Assembly: GCF_015207375.1 (NCBI RefSeq)
Contig: NZ_JADEWY010000022.1
Span: forward strand, 1-61,399
Source: Coleofasciculus sp. LEGE 07092
GTDB taxonomy: Bacteria > Cyanobacteriota > Cyanobacteriia > Cyanobacteriales > Coleofasciculaceae
Reading direction: 5' to 3'
Length of the DNA: 61,399 nucleotides
Shown in pieces: positions 38,343 through 46,131 of this stretch. The translations under genes were made by a program, and so were the position numbers. Position 1 is the first letter of the stretch. Every line of letters starts with the position of its first letter. The notes beneath the pieces were generated by a model, which was given only the letters and a program-made list of their open reading frames with translations, had not been told where the DNA came from and searched no databases.

Positions 38343-39752
38343 ATGCCCAACGCTCATGTTATTGGTCTGGGACGCTCCGGAATCGCCGCCGCACGGCTGC
38401 TAAAACAGGAAGGATGGCAGGTAATCGTCAGCGACAGCAAGACTTCTGAATTCCTGCAACTTCAACAACAGGAACTTTCCAAGGAGGGAATTCCTGTTAA
38501 ATTGAGTCATTCGCTAATGCTTGAGCATTCAGATTTACCCCAGCTCATTGTCGTGAGTCCCGGCGTACCTTGGGATATCCCTATATTAATCGAAGCTAGA
38601 AACCGAGGCATTGACACCGTTGGCGAACTTGAACTGGCTTGGCGTCATCTCAATGGGTGTCCTTGGGTTGGCATTACGGGTACGAACGGTAAAACTACGA
38701 CTACTGCCCTCATCGCCGCTATTTTTCAAACGGCAGGGTTCCAAGCCCCCGCCTGCGGTAATATTGGTTATGCTGCTTGTGAATTGGCTCTGAAAGAGAG
38801 AGAGAGGGGGAGCAGGGGTAAGACAGATAATTCATCCGCTGCCAAACGCCAAAAATCCCTGGATTGGATTATTGCTGAAATCAGTAGTTACCAAATTGAG
38901 TCCTCACGGAGTTTAGCGCCCCGCATTGGTGTTTGGACAACCTTTACCCCCGATCACTTGAACCGTCACCAGACACTAGATAATTATTACAACATCAAAG
39001 CATCTTTACTGGCGCGATCGCAACTGCAAGTCTTTAACGGTGATGACTCTTACTTGCGCCAGTTGGGGGCAAACCACTGGGCTGATGCCTATTGGACAAG
39101 TGTAAAGGGTCAAACTATCGACGCGAATTTTCGCCCGTGGGTTTATATTGAAAACGGTTGGGTAATTGCTGAGGCAGAACCGATCCTACCGGTGGCATCG
39201 TTGCGGATGGTGGGCAACCACAATCATCAAAATTTACTCATGGCAGTAGCCGCAGCGCGGTTAGTCGGAATCGAGAAAGAGGCGATCGCTCATGGTATTG
39301 TTAACTTTCCCGGTGTTCCCCACAGACTTGAACACATCATCACTTGGCAGGGCATTGACTTCATTAACGACAGCAAAGCCACCAACTACGATGCCGCTCA
39401 AGTTGGATTAGCTGCTGTTGCGGCACCGACTATTTTAATTGCTGGCGGTGAAGCCAAAACTGGTGATGACTCTCAGTGGATGGAGACGATTAAAGGTAAA
39501 GCTGCTGCTGTTTTACTCATTGGTGACGCTGCACCTGCTTTTGCCGAACGCCTCAAGCAAGTGGGTTACACCTGTTATGAAATTGTCGAAACCCTAGCAC
39601 TAGCCGTGCCTAGAGCGACTGAACTAGCGCAGCAGTATCAAGCTCGTGTCGTCCTCCTATCCCCTGCCTGTGCAAGCTTTGACCAATACCAAAGCTTTGA
39701 GCATCGGGGTGACGATTTCCGACAGCTTTGCTTGGAGTTATTGCGATCATAG
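38343..39752 (+). CDS. murD: UDP-N-acetylmuramoyl-L-alanine--D-glutamate ligase MurD
   Basis: This 469-aa cytoplasmic enzyme adds D-Glu in peptidoglycan precursor synthesis. It has [15 protein letters not shown] at the start, the ATP loop [15 protein letters not shown] near residue 113, [70 protein letters not shown] and the C-terminal [22 protein letters not shown]. All key motifs are intact. Between ACELALK and SLDWIIAE there is an extra charged stretch of about 18-20 residues ([18 protein letters not shown]) from purine-rich repeat-like DNA at about 38795-38850. Confidence 0.96.
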   Translation: MPNAHVIGLGRSGIAAARLLKQEGWQVIVSDSKTSEFLQLQQQELSKEGIPVKLSHSLMLEHSDLPQLIVVSPGVPWDIPILIEARNRGIDTVGELELAWRHLNGCPWVGITGTNGKTTTTALIAAIFQTAGFQAPACGNIGYAACELALKERERGSRGKTDNSSAAKRQKSLDWIIAEISSYQIESSRSLAPRIGVWTTFTPDHLNRHQTLDNYYNIKASLLARSQLQVFNGDDSYLRQLGANHWADAYWTSVKGQTIDANFRPWVYIENGWVIAEAEPILPVASLRMVGNHNHQNLLMAVAAARLVGIEKEAIAHGIVNFPGVPHRLEHIITWQGIDFINDSKATNYDAAQVGLAAVAAPTILIAGGEAKTGDDSQWMETIKGKAAAVLLIGDAAPAFAERLKQVGYTCYEIVETLALAVPRATELAQQYQARVVLLSPACASFDQYQSFEHRGDDFRQLCLELLRS

Positions 39753-39848
39753 TTCTACATTGTTAGGGAATTCAGACCCTGATTAACTGATAAAACTTTA
39801 GCACCCTCACCCCCAGGACTTGGAAGCGGAAGCCTAGGAACAGCCTTT

Positions 39849-40250
39849 TCAAGGTCTTTTCGTAGCGATCGCTAATTTAGCATTGGGAATTTCGCGCAAT
39901 TGATCCATCACGGCGACGACTTGACCATGGTCAACAACTGTATCGGCTTGTACAATGACCAGAGCTTCCGAATTGGGTTCGATTAGCTGCCGCACTTCGA
40001 TTTTCAATGCCTCTAGCTGAATAGACTTGCGGTTTAGTGCCAGCTTTCCTTGGGGATCAATCGTGACGGTAATTTTAGTGGACGGTTGAGCTTTAGATGT
40101 TTTTGCCTGGGGTAGGTTGACGGGCAATCCGTCGGATCGCGTCAAAAATAAGGTTGAGATAATGAAAAAAGCCAAGATTGCAAAGATCACATCGATCATC
40201 GGCACAATGTTGATCTGAGCGGGAATTTCTGGCTCATCGGGTAGACGCAT
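39849..40250 (-). CDS. exbD: Biopolymer transport protein ExbD
   Basis: This 133-aa protein has one membrane helix near residues 14-34 (VPMIDVIFAILAFFIISTLFL) containing the conserved Asp of the proton path. A periplasmic domain follows, with GLPVNLPQA, TVTIDPQGKLALNRK and VIVQADTVVDHGQVVAVMDQL. ExbD with ExbB converts proton motive force into work through TonB. Its ATG at 40250 lies inside the 3' end of exbB (17-bp overlap), so the two are translationally coupled. Confidence 0.93.
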   Translation of the reverse strand: MRLPDEPEIPAQINIVPMIDVIFAILAFFIISTLFLTRSDGLPVNLPQAKTSKAQPSTKITVTIDPQGKLALNRKSIQLEALKIEVRQLIEPNSEALVIVQADTVVDHGQVVAVMDQLREIPNAKLAIATKRP

Positions 40251-40893
40251 ACTCTAGATCTCCTTTGTTGTTTGCTTCATAGCGACGGCGATAGAGCAGT
40301 TCCAGTTGACCGCCGTACTCCTGTATCAGTGCTATTTGTCTCAGGTAGAACCCTCGAAAGGTATTGGAAACCATCAAGGCAAACATGGCAACGACCAATC
40401 CGGCAGCAGTGGACACCAACGCTTCACTAATTCCACCCGTGACGCCAGTCGATTCACTTCCCCCAATATCACCCACCCGCAGGGACGCGAAGGAAGTAAT
40501 TAACCCCAAGACTGTTCCCAACAAACCCAACATTGGAGAAAGTCCGATAATCGTTTCAAAGGCGACGTTAAATCGTTTGAGTACAGGTAACTCTGCTTGT
40601 GCCTCGCTTTCTAGAGCCAAGCGAAATTCTTCTGGAGTAGGTTGCTCCAGTTCTAACGCTGCCAAAAATATCCGCGCAATTGGCAAATCGGCATTCGGCT
40701 GTAAGGTTTTAAGTGCATCTTCCGGATCACGTCGGTAAAGCGAAAGCACATCCCGCACTAAACGGCGCTGTCGTCGATTGACACGAAACCAAAAGGCGGC
40801 ACGTTCAGCCGTTAGAGCGATCCCTAGCACAGAGAATCCCAGCAGGGGCCACATTACCACGCCACCGGCACTAAAAAAACTATTGACTTGCAT
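40234..40893 (-). CDS. exbB: MotA/TolQ/ExbB proton channel family protein (ExbB)
   Basis: This 219-aa protein has three membrane helices: about residues 8-27 (VVMWPLLGFSVLGIALTAER), about 109-131 (IIGLSPMLGLLGTVLGLITSF) and about 150-172 (GISEALVSTAAGLVVAMFAL). The last two are the ExbB signature. I chose the ATG at 40893. The frame stays open upstream to 40995, but a strong promoter (40981-41008) lies inside that extension, so it cannot be the leader of this gene. exbB-exbD diverges from tonB and belongs to the iron-uptake locus that follows. Confidence 0.92.
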   Translation of the reverse strand: MQVNSFFSAGGVVMWPLLGFSVLGIALTAERAAFWFRVNRRQRRLVRDVLSLYRRDPEDALKTLQPNADLPIARIFLAALELEQPTPEEFRLALESEAQAELPVLKRFNVAFETIIGLSPMLGLLGTVLGLITSFASLRVGDIGGSESTGVTGGISEALVSTAAGLVVAMFALMVSNTFRGFYLRQIALIQEYGGQLELLYRRRYEANNKGDLEYASTR

Positions 40894-40965
40894 CGAAGGG
40901 TTGGATTGTTTTTTGAACAAATACACAGAAAACTGACCAGCTTGCTCAGGTTTGTAGCTGATAGT

Positions 40966-41008
40966 AGTTCTCAAAAAGAACTTATACCTAATCAAGATAA
41001 ATTGTCAA
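40966..41008 (-). promoter_or_regulatory. exbBD promoter with overlapping palindrome
   Basis: On the - strand TTGACA (41008-41003) and TATAAG (40986-40981) are spaced 16 bp, a strong sigma-70-type promoter. Directly after the -10, and overlapping it by two bases, is the perfect palindrome AGTTCT-N5-AGAACT (40966-40982), placed where a repressor would block transcription. It does not look like a canonical Fur box. Confidence 0.6.
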
Positions 41009-41148
41009 GCAAGTTGGCGTAAATAACTCTTGGGAATTTTTTAATATTTATTTACAAAAGAAGTATTTGAGCTAAAAAGTCCTGTATTCATTAAGTTTTG
41101 AGGATTGTAGAGGGATTAAAAGACAAGCTTTAACTCTCACTTTTTGTA

Positions 41149-41177
41149 TTGACATTGGTACATCGGCAGCTTAATCT
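41149..41177 (+). promoter_or_regulatory. Candidate tonB promoter
   Basis: TTGACA (41149-41154) and TAATCT (41172-41177) are spaced 17 bp, 33 bp upstream of the tonB ATG. The -35 is perfect and the -10 is weak. Confidence 0.45.
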
Positions 41178-41210
41178 ACTCAAACATCTGATAACTACTT
41201 GCAATAAGCT

Positions 41211-42911
41211 ATGGGCTTGTCAACTCTCGCTATAGAGCAGCGAGAAAAAGAAGACGAGGCGGTTCGGTCTTTTTTGACCTACAGCCTTATCGGTTCGCTG
41301 GCACTGCATATCGCTGTGCTGATACTCAGCAGTCTTTGGGTCAAAACGCCGGGACTAGCGGAAGAACCGATTGAAATCATCGTCATCGATTCGCCCAGTC
41401 CTGAAGTAACAGAACCCAAGGAAACAACTCAGTCTGAAGATTCAAACGACTCAGGCGGTAATGAAGGCGGTGGTTCTGGCGCGAGTTCTGCACCATCATC
41501 TGTGCCAGCAACATCCATGCCAGAGATTGCTCTATCGCCGCCATCGAATCGATCTGAAAAACCATTTAAGGTGGCTGAAGTTACTCCTCCGCCAAAACCT
41601 GTTGTTACACCTAAACGGGTGGAAACTCCGCCTCCTGTTCCGACGGCAACACCAGAACCCGAACCTGTGGAAACCCCAGAGGTAACGGCAACACCGGAAC
41701 CCGAACCTGTTGAAACTCCGGAGGTGACGGCAACGCCGGAACCCGAACCTGTTGAAACCCCAGAGGTAGCAGCAACGCCGGAACCTTCACCTGTTGAAAC
41801 CCCAGAGGTAACAGCAACGCCGGAACCGACACCCGAACCTTTACCTGTGGTGACTCCAAGCATTGCAGAGGAACCCTCACCAGCAATGACACCATCTCCT
41901 AGTCCAACTCTGGCAACTGCGCCAACACCAACGTCTCAACCACGTATCGCCCAACGAATTAGAGATTTTTTCAAACAGCCATTCAATTCTCCAGGGAGTC
42001 AAGAGGTTGCTAGCCAGGATACAAACCAGTCAGATGATACCAGTGGAGGAGGCGATCGCAACCTTTCCAATGATTCCGGAGATGTAGGAGATAGTAACTC
42101 TGGTTTAGGGGATGATACAGGCGATACCGGAAACGGAACGGGTGATGAATCTGGAGATGGCGATGATACAGGTGGTGGTGACGGTGATACAGGAAAAGGA
42201 ACGGGTCGGGAATCTGGAGGTGATTCGCCCATAACCCCTAAACCCAGTCCTTCTCTACCGCTCATGACTCCTGATAATAGTGAGGGTGGTAGTCCCATGC
42301 CTGGTTCGGGAGCAGCTTTGGTCAATTGTCGTCGCTGTCCTGACCCGGACTATCCTCGCAGAGCGAAAAGACGAGGTTTGGAAGGCACGGTGCAGGTTAT
42401 TTTCGATGCGGACAGTGAGGGCAATGTCAGGAATGTGAAGCTTGCGAGTTCTAGCGGTCACGGTATGCTCGATCAATCCGCGCTCGAAACCGTAAAGACT
42501 TGGAAATTGGCATCCTCACAAAGCGGTTGGCGTGGCATATCCGTACCGTTTACCTTTGCCGAACAAGGTTCTGAACTCGAACGCCAAGCTCGTGAACGCC
42601 GTGAACGTCAAGCACTAGAAGCCCAGCGAGAACAGGAACGCCGAGAACTAGAAGCCCGACAAGAGCGGGAACGTCAAGCCCTCGAAGAACAGCGAGAATG
42701 GGAACTGCAAGAACAAATTTCAGAACCGCCTAGCTTTGAGATTGAACCATCTGCACCACCATCGCCATTAGTCGAGCCTTCACCAATTCCAGAAGTGTCA
42801 CCACCAGTTATTGAGTCTCCTCCAGTTCTTGAGGAACCGCCCTCGATTGACCCCTCACCGGAACCACCACCATTGGAGCCCGTGGAGGAAGCAACACCAC
42901 CACCGGATTAG
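41211..42911 (+). CDS. tonB: TonB family energy transducer with internal TonB domain
   Basis: This is a 566-aa protein. A membrane anchor lies at about 25-45 (LIGSLALHIAVLILSSLWV). A long Pro/Glu/Thr/Val region follows, with four copies of a 14-residue ATPEPEPVETPEVT-type unit (about 145-205). An acidic Gly/Asp-rich stretch occupies about 265-345. The TonB C-terminal domain is at about 372-452 (CPDPDYPRRAKRRGLEGTVQV, VKTWKLA). Unlike ordinary TonB, about 115 more residues follow: a charged coiled coil (RERRERQALEAQREQERREL) and a Pro-rich tail. It faces exbBD and lies upstream of the siderophore operon, so it probably energises the receptor at 53340. Confidence 0.88.
   Translation: MGLSTLAIEQREKEDEAVRSFLTYSLIGSLALHIAVLILSSLWVKTPGLAEEPIEIIVIDSPSPEVTEPKETTQSEDSNDSGGNEGGGSGASSAPSSVPATSMPEIALSPPSNRSEKPFKVAEVTPPPKPVVTPKRVETPPPVPTATPEPEPVETPEVTATPEPEPVETPEVTATPEPEPVETPEVAATPEPSPVETPEVTATPEPTPEPLPVVTPSIAEEPSPAMTPSPSPTLATAPTPTSQPRIAQRIRDFFKQPFNSPGSQEVASQDTNQSDDTSGGGDRNLSNDSGDVGDSNSGLGDDTGDTGNGTGDESGDGDDTGGGDGDTGKGTGRESGGDSPITPKPSPSLPLMTPDNSEGGSPMPGSGAALVNCRRCPDPDYPRRAKRRGLEGTVQVIFDADSEGNVRNVKLASSSGHGMLDQSALETVKTWKLASSQSGWRGISVPFTFAEQGSELERQARERRERQALEAQREQERRELEARQERERQALEEQREWELQEQISEPPSFEIEPSAPPSPLVEPSPIPEVSPPVIESPPVLEEPPSIDPSPEPPPLEPVEEATPPPD
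41640..41835 (+). repeat. 42-bp tandem repeats in tonB
   Basis: Four to five imperfect copies of a 42-bp unit encode ATPEPEPVETPEVT-like segments in the periplasm-spanning region of TonB. Later copies carry substitutions (EPSP, EPTP). Confidence 0.8.
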
Positions 42912-42923
42912 TCTCTCAAAGCG

Positions 42924-43020
42924 GTGATCCGCCGGGGGTTTCAACCCCTGTCTCATAGCTAAAGTCCTCTGTTCGCTTTTAGCGTTCCCGAAGGGTAGAG
43001 GACTACAGCGGTTTGGTGGA
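42924..43020. repeat. Multi-stem dispersed repeat upstream of the siderophore operon
   Basis: Stem CGGGGGTT/AACCCCTG (42933-42950) is followed by the constant string CTCATAGCTAAAGTC and a stem AGTCCTCT/AGAGGACT (42963-42970, 42997-43004). ACTACAGCGG follows. The constant strings recur in the larger copy at 53137-53268 with different stems. Confidence 0.7.
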
Positions 43021-43048
43021 AAACATTGGCAAAAATTTTCGTTAACTG

Positions 43049-43078
43049 TTGACAACTATTCTTATTTAGTCCTATGCT
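43049..43078 (+). promoter_or_regulatory. Candidate promoter of the siderophore operon
   Basis: TTGACA (43049-43054) and TATGCT (43073-43078) are spaced 18 bp, about 90 bp upstream of the first biosynthetic start codon. The AT-rich spacer (ACTATTCTTATTTAG) could host an iron regulator, but no canonical Fur box is evident. Confidence 0.55.
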
Positions 43079-43168
43079 TCTAACCTTAGAGACACAAATT
43101 ATCACTAATAAATTTCAATTAGCTTTAACGCTAGCTGAAGTTATTGCACAAGCTAGAGGGATTTGACA

Positions 43169-44623
43169 GTGCATCAAATTTGCAATAGCTCCGATTCAGA
43201 GGAGCAAAAGATTGTAGGGCAACCGAACGCCCGTGACCGCCTTGGTCATGTACCTGGTCCTATTTCCCATTGGTATCTTGAACGCCAGACTCAACGGGAA
43301 TCTAATGCTCGCAGTTATCCTCGGCGCATTCCGATCGCAATTCGGGAAGCGAAGGGTATTTATGTCAAAGATACAGACGGGAACGTGTATTTCGACTGTC
43401 TGGCGGGTGCTGGCACCTTGGCACTGGGACACAATCATCCCGTTGCGCTAGAGGCAATGCGGAGTGTTTTAGATGATAACTTGCCGTTGCATACCCTTGA
43501 CCTGACAACGCCGATTAAAGACCAGTTTGTTGAAGACTTGTTTGCCAGTTTGCCTCCTGCCTTTGCCCGGAATGCCAAAATTCAGTTCTGCGGTCCCTCT
43601 GGGGCGGATGCAGTGGAAGCAGCACTGAAGCTAGTGAAAACGGCAACTGGACGGCGTAGCTTGCTTTCGTTCCAAGGGGGGTATCACGGTATGACTCATG
43701 GGGCGTTGAGTTTAACGGGTAATCTTGCCCCAAAAACGGCAGTGGCGGGTTTGATGGCGGATGTTCATTTTCTGCCCTACCCCTATCACTACCGTTGCCC
43801 CTTTGGTTTTGGGGGTGAGGTGGGGTATTGCACTGCTAGTCGCTATATCGAGCATATTCTGGATGACCCTGAAAGCGGCATTATTCCTCCGGCTGGGATG
43901 ATTTTGGAAATTGTGCAGGGAGAAGGGGGAGTGATTCCAGCACCCGATAGCTGGATACGGGAGATTCGGCGCATGACTCGCGATCGCCATATTCCCCTGA
44001 TTGTGGATGAGATTCAGACCGGTTGGGGTCGCACGGGTAAGCTTTATGCCTTTGAACATTCTGGGATTACACCGGATGTGGTGTTGCTGTCGAAAGCAAT
44101 TGGCGGCAGTTTGCCCCTCTCTGTGGTTCTCTACAACCAAGACTTAGACTGCTGGGCACCGGGAGCTCACGCCGGAACCTTCCGGGGCAATCAGTTAGCG
44201 ATGGCAGCAGGGACGGCAACCCTGCGCTACATCCTGGATAACGGTTTGGTTGAACACGCCGCAGCGATGGGCGATCGCTTGATGAGTCATTTACGCCAGA
44301 TTCAGTCCGAATGTCTCTATATGGGAGAAATTCGGGGACGGGGGCTGATGATTGGTGTCGAGATTGTCAATCCCGAAGTCCCAGCCGATCGGCGCGGTAG
44401 TTATCCTGCCTATCCGGTGGTGGCGCAGGGCATTCAACGAGAATGTTTGCGGCGGGGGTTAATCGTTGAAATTGGGGGACGTAGGGGGAGCGTAGTTCGC
44501 TTTTTACCGCCTTTAATCGTCACTGCCGAGCAAATTGACCAAATTAGCGAAATTTTCCAGGCAGCGGTTAAAGCCGCCCAACAGCAGGTGCTGTCGGTTG
44601 TCGAGTTTTCCGAGGTGGGCTGA
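43169..44623 (+). CDS. dat: Diaminobutyrate--2-oxoglutarate aminotransferase (siderophore biosynthesis, RhbA-like)
   Basis: This 484-aa class III PLP aminotransferase makes L-2,4-diaminobutyrate from aspartate semialdehyde with glutamate as amino donor. It has SYPRRIPIAIREAKGIYVKD, LAGAGTLALGHNHP, QFCGPSGADAVEAALKL, GGYHGMTHGALSLTG, IVDEIQTGWGRTG and the PLP lysine in LLSKAIGGSLPLSVV. THDL-like N-terminal substrate residues (HTLDLTTPIKDQF) fit the EctB/Dat group. I chose the GTG at 43169, with AGAGGG eight bases upstream, over the TTG at 43163. The stop overlaps the next start (TGATG). It is the first gene of an operon ordered like rhbABCDEF. Confidence 0.92.
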   Translation: MHQICNSSDSEEQKIVGQPNARDRLGHVPGPISHWYLERQTQRESNARSYPRRIPIAIREAKGIYVKDTDGNVYFDCLAGAGTLALGHNHPVALEAMRSVLDDNLPLHTLDLTTPIKDQFVEDLFASLPPAFARNAKIQFCGPSGADAVEAALKLVKTATGRRSLLSFQGGYHGMTHGALSLTGNLAPKTAVAGLMADVHFLPYPYHYRCPFGFGGEVGYCTASRYIEHILDDPESGIIPPAGMILEIVQGEGGVIPAPDSWIREIRRMTRDRHIPLIVDEIQTGWGRTGKLYAFEHSGITPDVVLLSKAIGGSLPLSVVLYNQDLDCWAPGAHAGTFRGNQLAMAAGTATLRYILDNGLVEHAAAMGDRLMSHLRQIQSECLYMGEIRGRGLMIGVEIVNPEVPADRRGSYPAYPVVAQGIQRECLRRGLIVEIGGRRGSVVRFLPPLIVTAEQIDQISEIFQAAVKAAQQQVLSVVEFSEVG

Positions 44624-46131
44624 TGTTGAAAGTAATCCCAACACCCCGCCAAAGCCAAACCTGCTTTCTCAGCGATTCTGGGGACAGCATCAGTGCTTAC
44701 CGGGATGCGATCGCAACTGCTCAAGAGGTTTTGATTGACTGCTTTGCCAACCAAACTCGACCCTATAGCGGGGCGAATCCAGATGAGTTAGCAGCAATGT
44801 TGGCAGCAAGTGAGGTTTGTCCAGAAACGGGAAAGCAATTAAAACTTATTCTCAATTATGTTGGTGAGACTATTCTCAATAACTCCGTTGTAGTTTCCCA
44901 CCCAACTTGCATAGCTCATTTGCATTGTCCGCCGCTAACCGCAGCACTAGCAGCAGAGGTTTTGATTAGTGCCACCAATCAATCGATGGATTCCTGGGAT
45001 CAAAGTCCGGCAGCAACTGTATTGGAACAACGGGTTGTGGATTGGCTGTGTCGGCTGTTTGGGTACGGTGAGGATGGGGATGGTGTCTTTACCAGTGGGG
45101 GTACGCAGTCTAACTTTATGGGGTTGTTGCTAGCCCGCGATCGCTACGTGGGCGATCGCTTCGGTTGGTCGGTACAGCAGCAGGGATTGCCGCCAGAGTC
45201 TTCTCGCTTGCGGATTTTGAGTTCGGCGGCGTCTCATTTCACCATCCGTCAAGCAGCAGCGTTGTTGGGATTGGGAGAACAAGCGGTGGTGAGGGTGGAA
45301 ACCGATGCTGACTATCGCCTGTGTCCAGTTGCCCTCGAACGGGAGTTAGCCCAACTGAGTCGGCAAAACTTGTTACCCATCGCCCTGGTTGCCACAGTGG
45401 GGACGACGGATTTTGGCAGTATCGATCCGCTACCGGAACTGGCAGCGTTGGCGAAACAGTATGGGTTGTGGTTGCACGTCGATGCGGCGTATGGGGGGGC
45501 ATTGATATTAAGCGATCGCCATCGGCATAAACTCGCGGGTATCGAGTTGGCAGATTCCATTACCGTAGACTTTCACAAGCTATTTTACCAACCTATTAGC
45601 TGCGGGGCGTTTCTGCTGAAAGACCGTTCTCATTTTAATGCGATCGCCCTACACGCTGATTATCTCAATCCCAAAACTAACGCTGAAGCTGGGATTCCTG
45701 ATTTAGTCACCAAATCCGTACAAACCACCCGCCGTTTTGATGCCCTAAAGCTGTACGTTTCCCTACAAGCATTAGGTCGTCAGGGGTTTGCTGAGTTAAT
45801 TGATACCACCATTAACCTTGCGACAGAAACTGCCCGTTTAATTGATGCTGAACCCGTACTAGAGTTGGCAAATCAACCTGAAATTAATGCGGTGGTGTTT
45901 CGGTATTGTCCCCAGAAAATGTCTGCCGATGCCAATGTCATTAATCGCCCGATTCGGGCATCGCTGATGCGAAGAGGTGAAGCGGTTTTAGCTCAAACTC
46001 AAATTGGTGATCGGGTTTATTTGAAATTTACCTTACTCAATCCCCACACAAATTTAGAACATATTAGCGGAATTTTGACAAGCATCAAACACCTTGGCAA
46101 TGAATTAGAATCAGCAGGAGCATTAACATGA
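44623..46131 (+). CDS. ddc: L-2,4-diaminobutyrate decarboxylase (RhbB-like)
   Basis: This 502-aa group II PLP decarboxylase converts diaminobutyrate to 1,3-diaminopropane. It has HPTCIAHLHCPPLT, SMDSWDQSPAATVLEQ, GVFTSGGTQSNFMGLLLAR, LVATVGTTDFGSIDPL, WLHVDAAYGGALILS and the PLP lysine in DSITVDFHKLFYQPISCGAFL. Sequence and context place it with siderophore diaminobutyrate decarboxylases rather than Glu or aromatic decarboxylases. Translation is coupled on both sides (TGATG before, ATGA after). Confidence 0.92.
   Translation: MLKVIPTPRQSQTCFLSDSGDSISAYRDAIATAQEVLIDCFANQTRPYSGANPDELAAMLAASEVCPETGKQLKLILNYVGETILNNSVVVSHPTCIAHLHCPPLTAALAAEVLISATNQSMDSWDQSPAATVLEQRVVDWLCRLFGYGEDGDGVFTSGGTQSNFMGLLLARDRYVGDRFGWSVQQQGLPPESSRLRILSSAASHFTIRQAAALLGLGEQAVVRVETDADYRLCPVALERELAQLSRQNLLPIALVATVGTTDFGSIDPLPELAALAKQYGLWLHVDAAYGGALILSDRHRHKLAGIELADSITVDFHKLFYQPISCGAFLLKDRSHFNAIALHADYLNPKTNAEAGIPDLVTKSVQTTRRFDALKLYVSLQALGRQGFAELIDTTINLATETARLIDAEPVLELANQPEINAVVFRYCPQKMSADANVINRPIRASLMRRGEAVLAQTQIGDRVYLKFTLLNPHTNLEHISGILTSIKHLGNELESAGALT

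Noticed and set aside
40894..40995. N-terminal extension of ExbB by 34 residues
   Set aside because: The extension covers the -10 element of the exbBD promoter and has no family support.
41429..41863. Long open frame on the - strand across tonB
   Set aside because: It is the complement of the repeated Pro/Glu/Thr codons of tonB and encodes only Gly/Val/Ser repeats. There is no start signal.
43074..43166. 30-codon frame just before the diaminobutyrate aminotransferase gene, possible leader peptide
   Set aside because: Its ATG coincides with the likely -10 element TATGCT, and there is no ribosome site.
42912..43168. Possible canonical Fur box upstream of the siderophore operon
   Set aside because: AT-rich sequence is present but no 19-bp match with the expected symmetry could be seen. 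Only a promoter is claimed.
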